Shown: one piece after another, positions 1 to 7,882 of the stretch | How the letters are laid out: each line of letters begins with the position of its first letter | How positions within the stretch are numbered: the first letter of the stretch is position 1 | From: JANPEF01 sp031413115 | Lineage (GTDB): Bacteria > Eisenbacteria > RBG-16-71-46 > DASYSL01 | Length of the DNA stretch: 14,441 nt | Direction of reading: 5' to 3' | Assembly (NCBI GenBank): GCA_031413115.1 | Contig: JANOEH010000102.1 | Coordinates: 1-14,441 of the forward strand | Notes under the pieces: generated by a model | What the model was told of the DNA's origin: nothing | Seen by the model: only the letters and a program-made list of their open reading frames with translations | Databases searched by the model: none | Made by a program: the position numbers and the translations under genes

Positions 1-74
1 GGGCAACGCCGGCGCGGCCGAAAGGGCGCTCCCGGGCATTGCATGTTGCAATGCGCAGGCGGCCCCGGAGCGGG
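1..74. other. Short non-coding left edge with an 8-bp inverted repeat
   Basis: I see no gene here. It lies just downstream of the minus-strand STAS-like gene. It contains a perfect inverted repeat, GCATTGCA at 36-43 and TGCAATGC at 47-54, around a 3-nt loop (TGT). It could form a hairpin at the 3' end of the aspS-linked transcript. There is no T-run on either side, so it is not a textbook intrinsic terminator, and its role is open. Confidence 0.35.
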
Positions 75-461
75 CTAGTCGAGCTGGATCCCCCGCTCCG
101 CCAGCCACTTCGCCGCCTCCGCCCGGGTGCGGACCACGCCCGAGTCGAACGCCTCGGCGTCGACCAGCCCCTCCCACATGCGGGCCAGCCCGAAGACCAG
201 CGTCTGCGGGGCGACGATGACGACGGCGACGCCGGCGATACGCCCGGCGTCGCGGCGGTCCTCCTCGGCGACGCGCTGCAGGTCCCCTGTGGTCACGTCG
301 ACGCGCTCGGCGGCCGTGAAGTCGAGCAACGCGTAGCGTGGCCCCCCGGGGTAGTCGTGGCCGAAGACCTCGTCGTTGACGCCGAACAGGTCGACGCCCG
401 TGACGATGCCGGAGTAGTCGACGTGGGCGCCTTCGGGTCGGTAGGTGATGGTGCGCGGCAT
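75..461 (-). CDS. Small SpoIIAA/STAS-like protein
   Basis: This 128-residue soluble protein begins with ATG 3 nt after the aspS stop codon, so it is probably the last gene of the hisS-aspS transcript. There is no signal peptide or membrane segment. The pattern is an N-terminal strand pair around a YSG turn (16-18), a central RYALLDFT strand (42-49), a helix rich in acidic and basic residues, a hydrophobic strand VAVVIVAP (78-85), an FGLARMWE segment (90-97) and a closing helix EAAKWLAERG (115-124). This resembles the small SpoIIAA-like/STAS-type proteins, which often have an RYxLxDF strand and an aromatic-rich helix near the end. No catalytic residues are evident. The family call is by pattern only and the function is unknown. 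Third-position GC and clean ends support a real gene. Confidence 0.72.
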   Translation of the reverse strand: MPRTITYRPEGAHVDYSGIVTGVDLFGVNDEVFGHDYPGGPRYALLDFTAAERVDVTTGDLQRVAEEDRRDAGRIAGVAVVIVAPQTLVFGLARMWEGLVDAEAFDSGVVRTRAEAAKWLAERGIQLD

Positions 462-464
462 GGG

Positions 465-2297
465 TCAGACGTTCCGAACCTTGAGATCCGCCAGCGTCCG
501 GGGATCGATCTCCGACGGCGAGCCGTCCATCGGGCAGGTCGCCGACGTCGTCTTGGGGAACGCGATGGTGTCGCGCAGCGAGGGCCGGTCGGCCATCAGC
601 ATGACGATGCGATCGAGGCCCATGCCGATGCCGCCGTGCGGCGGCGCGCCGAAGCGGAACGCGTCGATGAGGAAGCCGAACTTCTCCTGCGCCTCGGCCG
701 GCGACAGGCCGATTCTCTCGAGCACGCGCTCCTGCACGTCCGGGCGGTGGATCCGGATCGAGCCCGAGCCCAGCTCGTTGCCGTTGAGCACGACGTCGTA
801 GAGCCGCGCCCGCACGCGCCCCGGATCGCTGTCGAGGAACTGGAGGTCCTCCTCGTGCGGGTGCGTGAAGATGTGATGACGCGGGGTCCAGCCACCCTCG
901 CCGTCCTCCTCGAGCAGCGGGAAGTCCTTCACCCAGAGGAAGCTCCACGTCCGTTCGCTCTCGGATGACGCGGCCATCGTGGCGCGGCCCAGCTCGAGGC
1001 GCACCGCGCCCAGCGCCTTGCACGCGGGCTCCCATGCGCCGGCGACCATGAGAATGAGGTCGCCCACGTTGGCGCCCGTCATCCGCACGAGTTCATCCCC
1101 GGCTGCGCGACCGTCGCCGGTGAAGAACTTCGACGCGCCGCCCTCGAAGCCGTCGGCGGTGCGCTTGAGCCAGGCCAGGCCCTTCGCCCCGGCGCGCTTC
1201 GCGGTGTCCTCGAGTCCGTCGATCTCCTTGCGCGACATCGCACCCCGGCCGGGCGCGGCGAGGCCGATGACACGGCCCCCGCCGGCCACCGTATCGCGCA
1301 GGAACGATGCGGTCGACGCGGCGGCGGCGGCGCTCACGTCGGAGAGCTCGAGGCCGAAGCGCAGGTCGGGCTTGTCCGAGCCGAAGCGCTCCATCGCCTC
1401 GTGGAACGTGAGCCTGGGGAACGGCGTCTTGAGCGTGACGCCGAGGCAGGTCTGCCACAGGTGCGCGTAGAGGCCCTCGACGACGTCGAACACGTCCTCC
1501 TCGCGCACGAACGACATCTCGACGTCGATCTGCGTGTGCTCGGGCTGGCGATCGGCGCGCAGGTCCTCGTCGCGCAGGCAGCGCGCAAGCTGGAAGTAGC
1601 GGTCGAAGCCCGACACCATGAGGATCTGCTTGTAGAGCTGTGGCGACTGCGGCAGCGCGTACCACTTGCCGGGGTGCACGCGACTGGGCACGACGTAGTC
1701 GCGCGCGCCCTCGGGCGTCGCCTTGACCAGCAGCGGCGTCTCGATCTCGACGAAGCCGCGCCCGGCGAGGTGATTGCGCGCCGCGAGCGCCACCTCGTGG
1801 CGCAACAGGAGCGTGTCCTTGAGCCGCGGGCGCCGCAGGTCGAGATAGCGGTACTTGAGCCTGAGGTCCTCGTTGACGTCGATGTCGTCCGCGATCGGGA
1901 ACGGGGGCGTCTCGGAACGGTTGAGCACGCGCAGCTCCTCGGCCTGGACCTCGATCGCGCCGGTCGCGAGCGCGGCGTTGGCCGCATCGGCCGGGCGCCT
2001 TGCAACGCGACCGCGTACGGCGATCACCCACTCCGAACCCAGCTCGCGTGCCTTCGCCACCGCCTCCTCCGAGGCATGGCCGGGCGGCACGACGATCTGC
2101 GTCATGCCGTAGCGATCGCGCAGGTCGATGAACAGCACACCGCCGTGATCGCGCACGCGGTGCACCCAGCCCATGAGCGTGACCGCGCTGTCGGCGTTGC
2201 CGGCACCGAGCTCCCCGCAGGTGTGGGTGCGTGTCCAGTCGCCGAGGCTGTCCAATGAGCTCGACAGCGGGGCGGCGGGCGGCGTGGATCCGGTCAT
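465..2297 (-). CDS. aspS: Aspartyl-tRNA synthetase (class II, bacterial type)
   Basis: It charges tRNA with aspartate in the cytoplasm. At 610 residues it is slightly longer than the usual bacterial length of about 590, and it has the expected order: N-terminal OB-fold anticodon-binding domain (GWVHRVRDHGG near 43-53), catalytic core with LPQSPQLYKQ and CLRDEDLRADRQPEHTQ (motif 2), the bacterial GAD insertion in the middle, and motif 3 as GMGLDRIVMLMADRPSLRDTIAFPKT near the end. I chose the ATG at 2297 because a GGAG lies 8 nt upstream and the N-terminus then fits the family. The open frame runs 333 codons further upstream, but that stretch lies antiparallel-free inside hisS and is a shadow of it. 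The ATG overlaps the hisS stop as ATGA (2294-2297), so the two synthetases are translationally coupled. His51 in RVRDHGG is the residue typical of non-discriminating AspRS, which also aspartylates tRNA-Asn. Confidence 0.97.
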   Translation of the reverse strand: MTGSTPPAAPLSSSLDSLGDWTRTHTCGELGAGNADSAVTLMGWVHRVRDHGGVLFIDLRDRYGMTQIVVPPGHASEEAVAKARELGSEWVIAVRGRVARRPADAANAALATGAIEVQAEELRVLNRSETPPFPIADDIDVNEDLRLKYRYLDLRRPRLKDTLLLRHEVALAARNHLAGRGFVEIETPLLVKATPEGARDYVVPSRVHPGKWYALPQSPQLYKQILMVSGFDRYFQLARCLRDEDLRADRQPEHTQIDVEMSFVREEDVFDVVEGLYAHLWQTCLGVTLKTPFPRLTFHEAMERFGSDKPDLRFGLELSDVSAAAAASTASFLRDTVAGGGRVIGLAAPGRGAMSRKEIDGLEDTAKRAGAKGLAWLKRTADGFEGGASKFFTGDGRAAGDELVRMTGANVGDLILMVAGAWEPACKALGAVRLELGRATMAASSESERTWSFLWVKDFPLLEEDGEGGWTPRHHIFTHPHEEDLQFLDSDPGRVRARLYDVVLNGNELGSGSIRIHRPDVQERVLERIGLSPAEAQEKFGFLIDAFRFGAPPHGGIGMGLDRIVMLMADRPSLRDTIAFPKTTSATCPMDGSPSEIDPRTLADLKVRNV

Positions 2298-3607
2298 CGG
2301 GCATTCTCCGTCGGGTTCGGGGCGGGCGCGCCGGACAGACGCGCGGCCAGGTGCGTCGCGAGCGAGGCACGCGCAATCTTCTCCTGTGTTCCGGTCTTGA
2401 GATCTTTCACGGTCACGACATCGGCCGCCAGCTCGTCCTCGCCCACCATGACGGCAAGCGCGGCACCCAACTTGTCGGCATTCTTGAACTGGGCGCCCAG
2501 GGCGCGGCCCGGCTCGAGATCGCTGATCACGGCATAGCCCGCACCCGCGCCGGCCGTGTGCAACGAACGGAGCAGGTGTTGGGCCGCAGCCTCGACTTGA
2601 TCGCCGCCCGCACGGGCGACGTACACGAGCGGCGCATCGGCGCCTGGCGTCATCCCACGGTCGGCCAGCGCCAACAAGATTCGCTCGAGCCCGGCCGAGA
2701 ATCCCACGCCGGGCACGGACGGCCCGCCGATGTCGGAGATCAGCCCGTCGTAGCGCCCGCCGCCGCCCATCGCCGATTGGGCTCCACGCGAGGGATCGTG
2801 CACCTCGAACGCGGTGCGCGTGTAGTAGTCGAGCCCGCGCACCAGCCGCGGATCGAGCGCGAACTTCACCCCGTGCAGCGTGAGCCCGGCCTGCACCTGG
2901 TCGAAGTGCGTGCGGCACTCGGCGCACAGCGAGTCGAGGATCGACGGGATGCCCTCGGCGATCGCCTTGTCGTGCGGCACCTTGCAGTCGAGAACGCGGA
3001 GCGGGTTCTTCTCGAAGCGCACGCGGCAATCGGCGCACATCGACTCGACGTGCGGTGCGAGGTAGGCGCGCAGTTTCTCCTGGTACGCGGGGCGACAGCC
3101 GGGGTGCCCGACCGAGTTCAGCTGCACGGTCGTGTCCGTGAGACCGAGCGAGGCCAGGAAGTCGACCAGCAGGAGGATGATCTCGACGTCGGCCGACGGG
3201 TGCGCGCTCCCCACGCACTCGGCGCCCCACTGGTGGAACTGTCGGAAGCGGCCGGCCTGCGGGCGGTCGTAGCGAAACATGGGCCCGACGTACCACAGGC
3301 GGTGGATGCGGCCGGCCTGCGCCACGCCGTGCTCGACCAGGGCGCGCATCACGCCCGCGGTGCCCTCGGGGCGCAGGGTAAGCGAGCGGCCCTTGCGGTC
3401 GGCGAAGGTGTACATCTCCTTGGAGACGATGTCGGTCGTCTCGCCGACGCCGCGCAGGAACAGCTCGGTCGCCTCGAAGATTGGCGTGCGGACCTCGCGG
3501 TAGCCCGAGGCGGTCGAGACGGCGCGCGCGCGCGCCTCGAGGGCCTGCCAGTGGGCGGCCTCGTCGGGCATCACGTCGAACGTCCCGCGCGGGACCTGGA
3601 ACTTCAT
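2294..3607 (-). CDS. hisS: Histidyl-tRNA synthetase (class II)
   Basis: It attaches histidine to tRNA-His. The 437-residue protein has the full HisRS signature: RGTFDVMPDEA at the N-terminus, RPEGTAGVMRAL with the motif-2 run MFRYDRPQAGRFRQFHQWG, the histidine-binding RGLDYYTRTAFEV, and motif 3 GVGFSAGLERILLAL. A C-terminal anticodon-binding domain follows. The central insertion carries two Cys-x2-Cys pairs (CADC and CAEC) around a conserved NPLRVLDCK segment, as in many bacterial HisRS. I place the start at ATG 3607, because GAAGGAG sits 5 nt upstream. The in-frame GTG at 3613 overlaps that ribosome site and is unlikely. It lies 13 nt after the VanZ-like gene and overlaps aspS by 4 nt. Confidence 0.97.
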   Translation of the reverse strand: MKFQVPRGTFDVMPDEAAHWQALEARARAVSTASGYREVRTPIFEATELFLRGVGETTDIVSKEMYTFADRKGRSLTLRPEGTAGVMRALVEHGVAQAGRIHRLWYVGPMFRYDRPQAGRFRQFHQWGAECVGSAHPSADVEIILLLVDFLASLGLTDTTVQLNSVGHPGCRPAYQEKLRAYLAPHVESMCADCRVRFEKNPLRVLDCKVPHDKAIAEGIPSILDSLCAECRTHFDQVQAGLTLHGVKFALDPRLVRGLDYYTRTAFEVHDPSRGAQSAMGGGGRYDGLISDIGGPSVPGVGFSAGLERILLALADRGMTPGADAPLVYVARAGGDQVEAAAQHLLRSLHTAGAGAGYAVISDLEPGRALGAQFKNADKLGAALAVMVGEDELAADVVTVKDLKTGTQEKIARASLATHLAARLSGAPAPNPTENAR

Positions 3608-3620
3608 CGCCACTCCTTCG

Positions 3621-3995
3621 TCAATTGCGTCCCGACCCGTGCGCCCGCTTGGCCAGCGCGTAGACCACCGTCCCGATCACGATGCCGAGCGCGTCGGCAC
3701 GGAAGTCCTCGACGCTCGAGATGCGCCCCGGGATCCCCGCCTGGAAGATCTCGTCGGCGAGTCCGGTCGCCAGTCCCGCCGCGACGGCGAACAGCGCGCA
3801 GGGCAGGAGCGCACTGAAGATCCGCGAGCCGTAGAACGCGCGGACGAGCAGGAAGCCCAGCGCCGAGTACTCGATGAGATGCGACAGCTTGTCCGCGTTC
3901 ACCCAGCGGACGGGCGGCGTCAGGTTCGCGATCGACGACACCGCGAAGATGATCGCGACGTAGACGAGGACGGGTAACCAGTATCGCAGAAACAC
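3621..3995 (-). CDS. VanZ-family membrane protein
   Basis: This 124-residue integral membrane protein has about four hydrophobic segments (roughly 5-22, 40-56, 60-80, 101-116). The polar signature of VanZ-like proteins is present: DKLSHLIEYSALGFLL (35-50, Asp35, Lys36, His39, Glu42), then GLADEIFQ (78-85) and SSVEDFRADALG (93-104). VanZ was named for teicoplanin resistance, but most chromosomal members of this length are short proteins of unknown envelope function, and no resistance role is implied here. The start is GTG at 3995 with only a weak upstream ribosome site, so a slightly different start is possible. It is probably the first gene of the hisS-aspS transcript, 13 nt before hisS. Confidence 0.85.
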   Translation of the reverse strand: MFLRYWLPVLVYVAIIFAVSSIANLTPPVRWVNADKLSHLIEYSALGFLLVRAFYGSRIFSALLPCALFAVAAGLATGLADEIFQAGIPGRISSVEDFRADALGIVIGTVVYALAKRAHGSGRN

Positions 3996-4063
3996 CCCGA
4001 GAAACGTCCCGCTTCGTGCCAGGGCCTGCGCCCTCCCCTCGCCGTGTTCCGGCGTCTTTCGCC

Positions 4064-4093
4064 TTGACGGGCCGGTGGGCCCGACGATAGATT
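4064..4093 (+). promoter_or_regulatory. Candidate sigma70-type promoter of tRNA-Lys
   Basis: TTGACG (4064-4069) is a 5/6 match to the -35 consensus. After 18 nt comes TAGATT (4088-4093), a 4/6 match to the -10 box; the overlapping ATAGAT gives a 17-nt spacer. It is the best plus-strand promoter-like pair between the VanZ-like gene and the tRNA, and would start transcription near 4100, about 55 nt before the mature tRNA. The spacer is itself palindromic: CGGGCC at 4068-4073 and GGCCCG at 4078-4083. Confidence 0.5.
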
Positions 4094-4156
4094 CGCGCTG
4101 CCTCGTGCCGCTGGCGCCTTGCGTCGGCTCCTCGCACGATCCTCGATGAAGCCCGC

Positions 4157-4229
4157 GCGCCGCTAGCTCAATTGGCAGAGCAAGTGACTCTTAATCACTA
4201 GGTTCTAGGTTCGATTCCTAGGCGGCGCA
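4157..4229 (+). tRNA. tRNA-Lys (anticodon CTT)
   Basis: All four arms fold without mismatches. The acceptor stem GCGCCGC (4157-4163) pairs with GCGGCGC (4222-4228). The D stem is GCTC/GAGC. The anticodon stem is AGTGA/TCACT around the loop CTCTTAA, giving anticodon CTT. The T stem is CTAGG/CCTAG with loop TTCGATT. The discriminator is A4229 and no CCA is encoded, so CCA must be added by the nucleotidyltransferase. The last 25 nt overlap the 3' end of hemA on the other strand. I see no T-rich terminator directly downstream. Confidence 0.97.
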
Positions 4230-5563
4230 CTCTTCCCCTCGTCGTCCGCCGGCCCGGCCGTGTCCGCCGCCGACGGCCTGGCGCCCCCGGCCTCGTCCAG
4301 CCGGAACAGGTAGCGCAGCGCGCCCGCGAGCGCGATCCCCCGCTCGCCCGCGCCCACGTGCCGCAACTGGGTCACGGGCCCATGCAGGATCTTGTTCGCC
4401 AGCGCCTCGCCAAGCTGCTCGACGGTCGCCCGGTCCTTCTCCGAGAGATGCTCGAGCTTCTTCAGGATGCGCGCGGTCTCGGCTTCGCGCATCTCCTCGA
4501 CGTGCGACTTGAGCGCGACGATCGTCGGCACCGCGTCGAGGCCGGCGAACCACTCCTCGAAGCGGACCGTCTCCTCGCCGACGATCTCGCCGGCGCGCTC
4601 GGCCTCGGCCTCGCGGCGCTCGCGATTGCCGGCGACGACCCGGCCCAGCTCGTCGATGTCGTACAAAAATACGTTGTACACCTGCCCACACGCCGCCTCG
4701 ATGTCGCGCGGCACCGCGATGTCGACGAGGAACAGCGGCCGGCCCTTGCGCTCCTTCATCGCCCGCTCGACTTCGGCGCGGTGGAGAATCGGCTCGGGCG
4801 CACCAGTCGAAGAAACGACCACGTCGACGCGCACGAGCGCGCCCGGGACGTCGGCGAGCGCGAGCGCGCGCCCGCCCAGCTCGGCGGCCAGCGCCTCGGC
4901 GGCGGCCGGCGTGCGATTGGCGACCCACAGGTCGGTCACGCCCGCCGTCCTGAGATGCCGCATCGTCAGCTCGCCCGTTTCTCCTGCGCCGATGATCAAG
5001 GCCGCGCGGCCATGCAGCGCTCCGAAGATCTTCTTCGCCAGCTCGACCGCCGCGAACGAGACGGACACCGCGTAGGCGCCGATGTCGGTTTCGGTACGCA
5101 CGCGCTTGCCCACCTCGACGGCGTGGCGGAACAGGCGGTCGAGCACCGGACCCACGGCGTGCGAGTCGGCGGCGGCGCGCCAGGCGTCCTTTACCTGGCC
5201 CAGCACCTGTGGCTCGCCGACGATCATCGAGTCGATCGAACCGGCGACGCGGAACAGGTGCCGCGCGGCCGCCGGGCCCTCGAAGTGGTACAGGAACTCG
5301 TCGGGCAGGGTGCCGCGACCTCGCTCGGCGGCCAGGGCACGCAAAGAGATGGCGAGCGCTTCGCGCCCGCCATGATAGGTGTCGGTCAGCGCCACGATCT
5401 CGCTGCGGTTGCAGGTCGAGACGATCACCGCCTCGCGCACGCCTTCGCGCGCGCGCACGCGGGCCAGCGCCGCCGGAAGCTCCTCCGGGGACAGCGCGAT
5501 CTTCTCGCGCACGTCGAGCGGTGCGGTGTGATGGGAGAGGCCGACGATCACGACATGCGCCAC
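4205..5563 (-). CDS. hemA: Glutamyl-tRNA reductase
   Basis: First step of C5-pathway tetrapyrrole synthesis: reduces Glu-tRNA to glutamate-1-semialdehyde using NADPH. The 452-residue protein shows GLSHHTAPLDVREK (8-21), the catalytic cysteine in VSTCNRSEIV (Cys51), the segment SIDSMIVGEPQVLGQVKDAW, the nucleotide-binding loop IIGAGETGELT and VANRT, and a C-terminal dimerisation helix region. The start is GTG at 5563 with AGGAGG just upstream. An open frame continues 231 codons further but is a shadow of the CcsA-like gene. The ribosome site overlaps the stop codon of the CcsA-like gene 8 nt away, so coupling is likely. The C-terminus has a polar, proline- and acid-rich tail of about 20 residues beyond the usual end, and the TAG stop falls inside the T arm of the opposing tRNA-Lys gene. 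Confidence 0.96.
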   Translation of the reverse strand: MAHVVIVGLSHHTAPLDVREKIALSPEELPAALARVRAREGVREAVIVSTCNRSEIVALTDTYHGGREALAISLRALAAERGRGTLPDEFLYHFEGPAAARHLFRVAGSIDSMIVGEPQVLGQVKDAWRAAADSHAVGPVLDRLFRHAVEVGKRVRTETDIGAYAVSVSFAAVELAKKIFGALHGRAALIIGAGETGELTMRHLRTAGVTDLWVANRTPAAAEALAAELGGRALALADVPGALVRVDVVVSSTGAPEPILHRAEVERAMKERKGRPLFLVDIAVPRDIEAACGQVYNVFLYDIDELGRVVAGNRERREAEAERAGEIVGEETVRFEEWFAGLDAVPTIVALKSHVEEMREAETARILKKLEHLSEKDRATVEQLGEALANKILHGPVTQLRHVGAGERGIALAGALRYLFRLDEAGGARPSAADTAGPADDEGKSAPPRNRT

Positions 5564-5571
5564 GGCCCCTC

Positions 5572-6402
5572 CTAGAACAAGTGTCGGCCGGAGCCGAGGA
5601 AGAGGTTCGTGCCCAGGAACGTTCCGACCGACAGGACGAATCCGAGCGCAGCCAGCCACGCCGCGCGAGCGCCCTGCCAGCCCGCGAACGCGCGCGTCAG
5701 CAGGTACGCAAGGTAGACGCTCCACGACAGCAGCGTCCATACGCCCTTCGCCTCCCAGACATAGAGCACGTTCCACTCGAGGCGCGCCCACACCATGCCG
5801 GCGACGATGCCCACGGTCAGCAGCACGAAGCCCAGCAGCACGGTGCGATGTCCCAGGCGATCGAGGTCGTCGAGCGACGGCAGCCGGGCGAACATGCGCC
5901 CCACGCGCTTGTGCGCGATCTCGTCGAACAGCAGCAGGTACATCACACCGGCGCAGAACGCGACCGACAGCGCCGAGTAGCCGAGGAACACGGTCACCGC
6001 GTGCAGCACGAACAGCCGATTGTGGAACAGCGTGCTGACCGGCGCAGGCGGCGCCATGAACGCCGCGGCGGTGGCGGCGAGGATCGTGGCCAGCGGGACG
6101 AGGAACGCGCCCATCGTCCGGTGCGCATCGGGCCGCACGAGCGAGAGGAACACGATGAGCAGCAGCCAGGCATAGAAGAGGAGGGCCTCGAACGAGGTGA
6201 CCAGCGGCACCGTCCCCAGTTCGAACGCACGCACGAGCAGCGCGCCCGTGAAGCACAGGACGGCACCGAGCACGTATCGCGAAGTGGAGGGGGTGGCGGG
6301 ACCCGCGGTGGCGGCGGCGAGCCCGCGGATGTAGGCTACGCTCGCCACGGTCGCCAGGGCGACGCCCGCCCAGCGCAGCACCACGAGCAGACCTTCGATC
6401 AT
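5572..6402 (-). CDS. ccsA: CcsA/HemX-like cytochrome c assembly (heme-handling) membrane protein
   Basis: A 276-residue polytopic membrane protein with about eight hydrophobic segments, matching the cytochrome c assembly (CcsA/HemX) family. The diagnostic C-terminal part reads WNVLYVWEAKGVWTLLSW (210-227), a variant of the tryptophan-rich WWD heme-binding motif, followed by YLAYLLTR and GWQGARAAWLAALGF. Candidate axial histidines are His127, His134, His185 and His274. The motif has Glu for the usual Asp and lacks the normal KE pair (KG here), which fits HemX-type relatives better than classic CcsA heme exporters. The start is ATG 6402; residues encoded upstream look like shadow sequence. It sits 58 nt after the NuoN-like gene and 8 nt before hemA; a HemX-type gene next to hemA is a known arrangement, where HemX influences GluTR levels. 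Confidence 0.87.
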   Translation of the reverse strand: MIEGLLVVLRWAGVALATVASVAYIRGLAAATAGPATPSTSRYVLGAVLCFTGALLVRAFELGTVPLVTSFEALLFYAWLLLIVFLSLVRPDAHRTMGAFLVPLATILAATAAAFMAPPAPVSTLFHNRLFVLHAVTVFLGYSALSVAFCAGVMYLLLFDEIAHKRVGRMFARLPSLDDLDRLGHRTVLLGFVLLTVGIVAGMVWARLEWNVLYVWEAKGVWTLLSWSVYLAYLLTRAFAGWQGARAAWLAALGFVLSVGTFLGTNLFLGSGRHLF

Positions 6403-6460
6403 GGGCCGAAGATGCCGGAAACGGCGGGCTTTGGCAACGGCGAGGGCAGGCGGGCGGGAG

Positions 6461-7882
6461 TCATCCCGCGGCCACCGCGCCCGCGACGGCCCGCACGAGC
6501 GCCGGCAACGCCGGGGCGAACAGCCCCAGGCCGAACTCGGCGGCCATGGCGACCACGAACGCAACGGTCCAGCGCGAGGTCACGCCGAGCGTGAGGGTGA
6601 GTGGCGTGAAATCGCCAGTCCCGCTGCTCGCCTCCGACGCGGCCGGAGCCCGGAACCACAGCGTCCGCACCAGGCGCCCCACCGCGAGCACGCGCAGGAA
6701 ACCGCCGCCGGCAACGACCAGCAACACGAGGCCCGCCGGCGCATCGGCGGCACGCCACAGCTCGCCGCGCGCAGCCAGCGAGAACGTGCCCGGCATGCCC
6801 GCCCACAGGAGCGCGGCCAGCGCGAGCGCGAGCGCGGTGCGCGGCCGGCGCGCGGCGAACCCCGCGATCCGGGCAAGGTGATCCGCCGGGCGCGGGTCGT
6901 TCCCGTCGGCCGCCGCGCGCACGCCCGCGAGAGCGGCGGCGGTCGCGATCCAGGCCAGCCCGTAGCCGAGCAGCCCGGCCGCGACCGCACCGCCGTCGGT
7001 GCCCCCGGCGTGGATCGCGAGCAGCAGCTCGGACGAGGTGCCCACCGCGAGGAGCGCGAGCACACGCCCCGCGCGCTCCTCGGCGAGCGCGGCCAGGGCC
7101 GGGACGATCGCGCCGAGCACGAGGAAGATGCCGACGGCCGCCGCGGCATCGAAGCTCCACGACTCGAGCGCCGGCGCGAGCCCGGTCGACAGGCGAACGA
7201 CCAGGCTCCAGCCCGCCCATGGCCATGCGATCGCGAGCCACCCGGCGACGGGGGCGGAGCCCTCGCCCCACAGCTCGGGCGTGGCGAGGTGGAACGGCGC
7301 CCAGGCCGCGAGGATCGCCGCGGCAACGACGGCGACGCGCACTGCGGTCAGCGCCAGCGGCCCCGCATCGGTGAAGCGCGTGACGAGGAAGCCGATCTCG
7401 ACGAGGTTGGTCGAGCCCGCAAGTGCGGCCAGCGTCACGAGCGCCGCACCCAGCAGTCCGCAGGCGAGTGCCCCGAGCAGGAACGCCGCGAACGCATGGC
7501 GCGCGGCGTGGCGTCGATCATCGCCGAGGACGATGGCCAGCGGCACCGTCACGGCCGCGAGCGCCGGCCCCGCCCACAGCGCGCGCACGTCCTGTGCGCC
7601 GGCCGCGAACGACAGCCCGCACGCGGCGAGCGCGAGCAGAATCCCGGCGCCAAGGCGGCGCAAGCCTGGCACGCGCACCAGGCCCAGGGCCGAGATGCCG
7701 GTGATCGCACACAACGCCCCGCGCGCGACGCGCGACCAACCGTCGTCGAGCCACACCCCGGTGGAGTCGAGCACGGCCGGCGCGGCGACGTGGGCGAGCG
7801 CGACCGCACCGGCGCCGATGAGCGCGAGGGAGAGCAGCGCGTGGATCACGGCGGCGAGGCGATCGAGGAGGCGCGCGCTCAC
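6461..7882 (-). CDS. NuoN-like complex I antiporter-type subunit, divergent
   Basis: A 473-residue, very hydrophobic protein with about 12-14 membrane segments. The family is seen at PFHLATPELWGEGSAPVAGW (196-215), which parallels the NuoN block PFH-x-WTPDVYEGAPTPV, and at GMPGTFSLAARGELW (362-376), which parallels the later GIPPTxGFxGK block. Manual alignment puts Leu191 and Pro221 where NuoN normally has the TM7 and TM8 lysines needed for proton movement, so normal pumping seems unlikely. The start is GTG 7882, overlapping the stop of the NuoM-like gene as GTGA (7879-7882). It is the last subunit-like gene before the CcsA-like gene, as expected for N in a nuo operon. The call as a homologue is fairly firm; a role as a working NuoN is doubtful. 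Confidence 0.75.
   Translation of the reverse strand: MSARLLDRLAAVIHALLSLALIGAGAVALAHVAAPAVLDSTGVWLDDGWSRVARGALCAITGISALGLVRVPGLRRLGAGILLALAACGLSFAAGAQDVRALWAGPALAAVTVPLAIVLGDDRRHAARHAFAAFLLGALACGLLGAALVTLAALAGSTNLVEIGFLVTRFTDAGPLALTAVRVAVVAAAILAAWAPFHLATPELWGEGSAPVAGWLAIAWPWAGWSLVVRLSTGLAPALESWSFDAAAAVGIFLVLGAIVPALAALAEERAGRVLALLAVGTSSELLLAIHAGGTDGGAVAAGLLGYGLAWIATAAALAGVRAAADGNDPRPADHLARIAGFAARRPRTALALALAALLWAGMPGTFSLAARGELWRAADAPAGLVLLVVAGGGFLRVLAVGRLVRTLWFRAPAASEASSGTGDFTPLTLTLGVTSRWTVAFVVAMAAEFGLGLFAPALPALVRAVAGAVAAG

Noticed and set aside
36..54. Inverted repeat as an intrinsic terminator
   Set aside because: The stem is AT-containing and only 8 bp, and no T-run follows on either strand. 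It is kept only as a possible hairpin.
2231..3817. Long plus-strand frame opposite hisS and part of the VanZ-like gene
   Set aside because: It is the antisense shadow of hisS, which has full HisRS motifs. The frame has no recognisable family.
3604..4137. Alternative 177-codon minus-strand frame over the VanZ-like gene
   Set aside because: The VanZ frame has family motifs and membrane helices; this overlapping frame is Arg-rich and without a family.
5564..6256. N-terminal extension of hemA by 231 codons
   Set aside because: It overlaps the CcsA-like gene, and the GTG at 5563 has an AGGAGG ribosome site and the normal HemA N-terminus.
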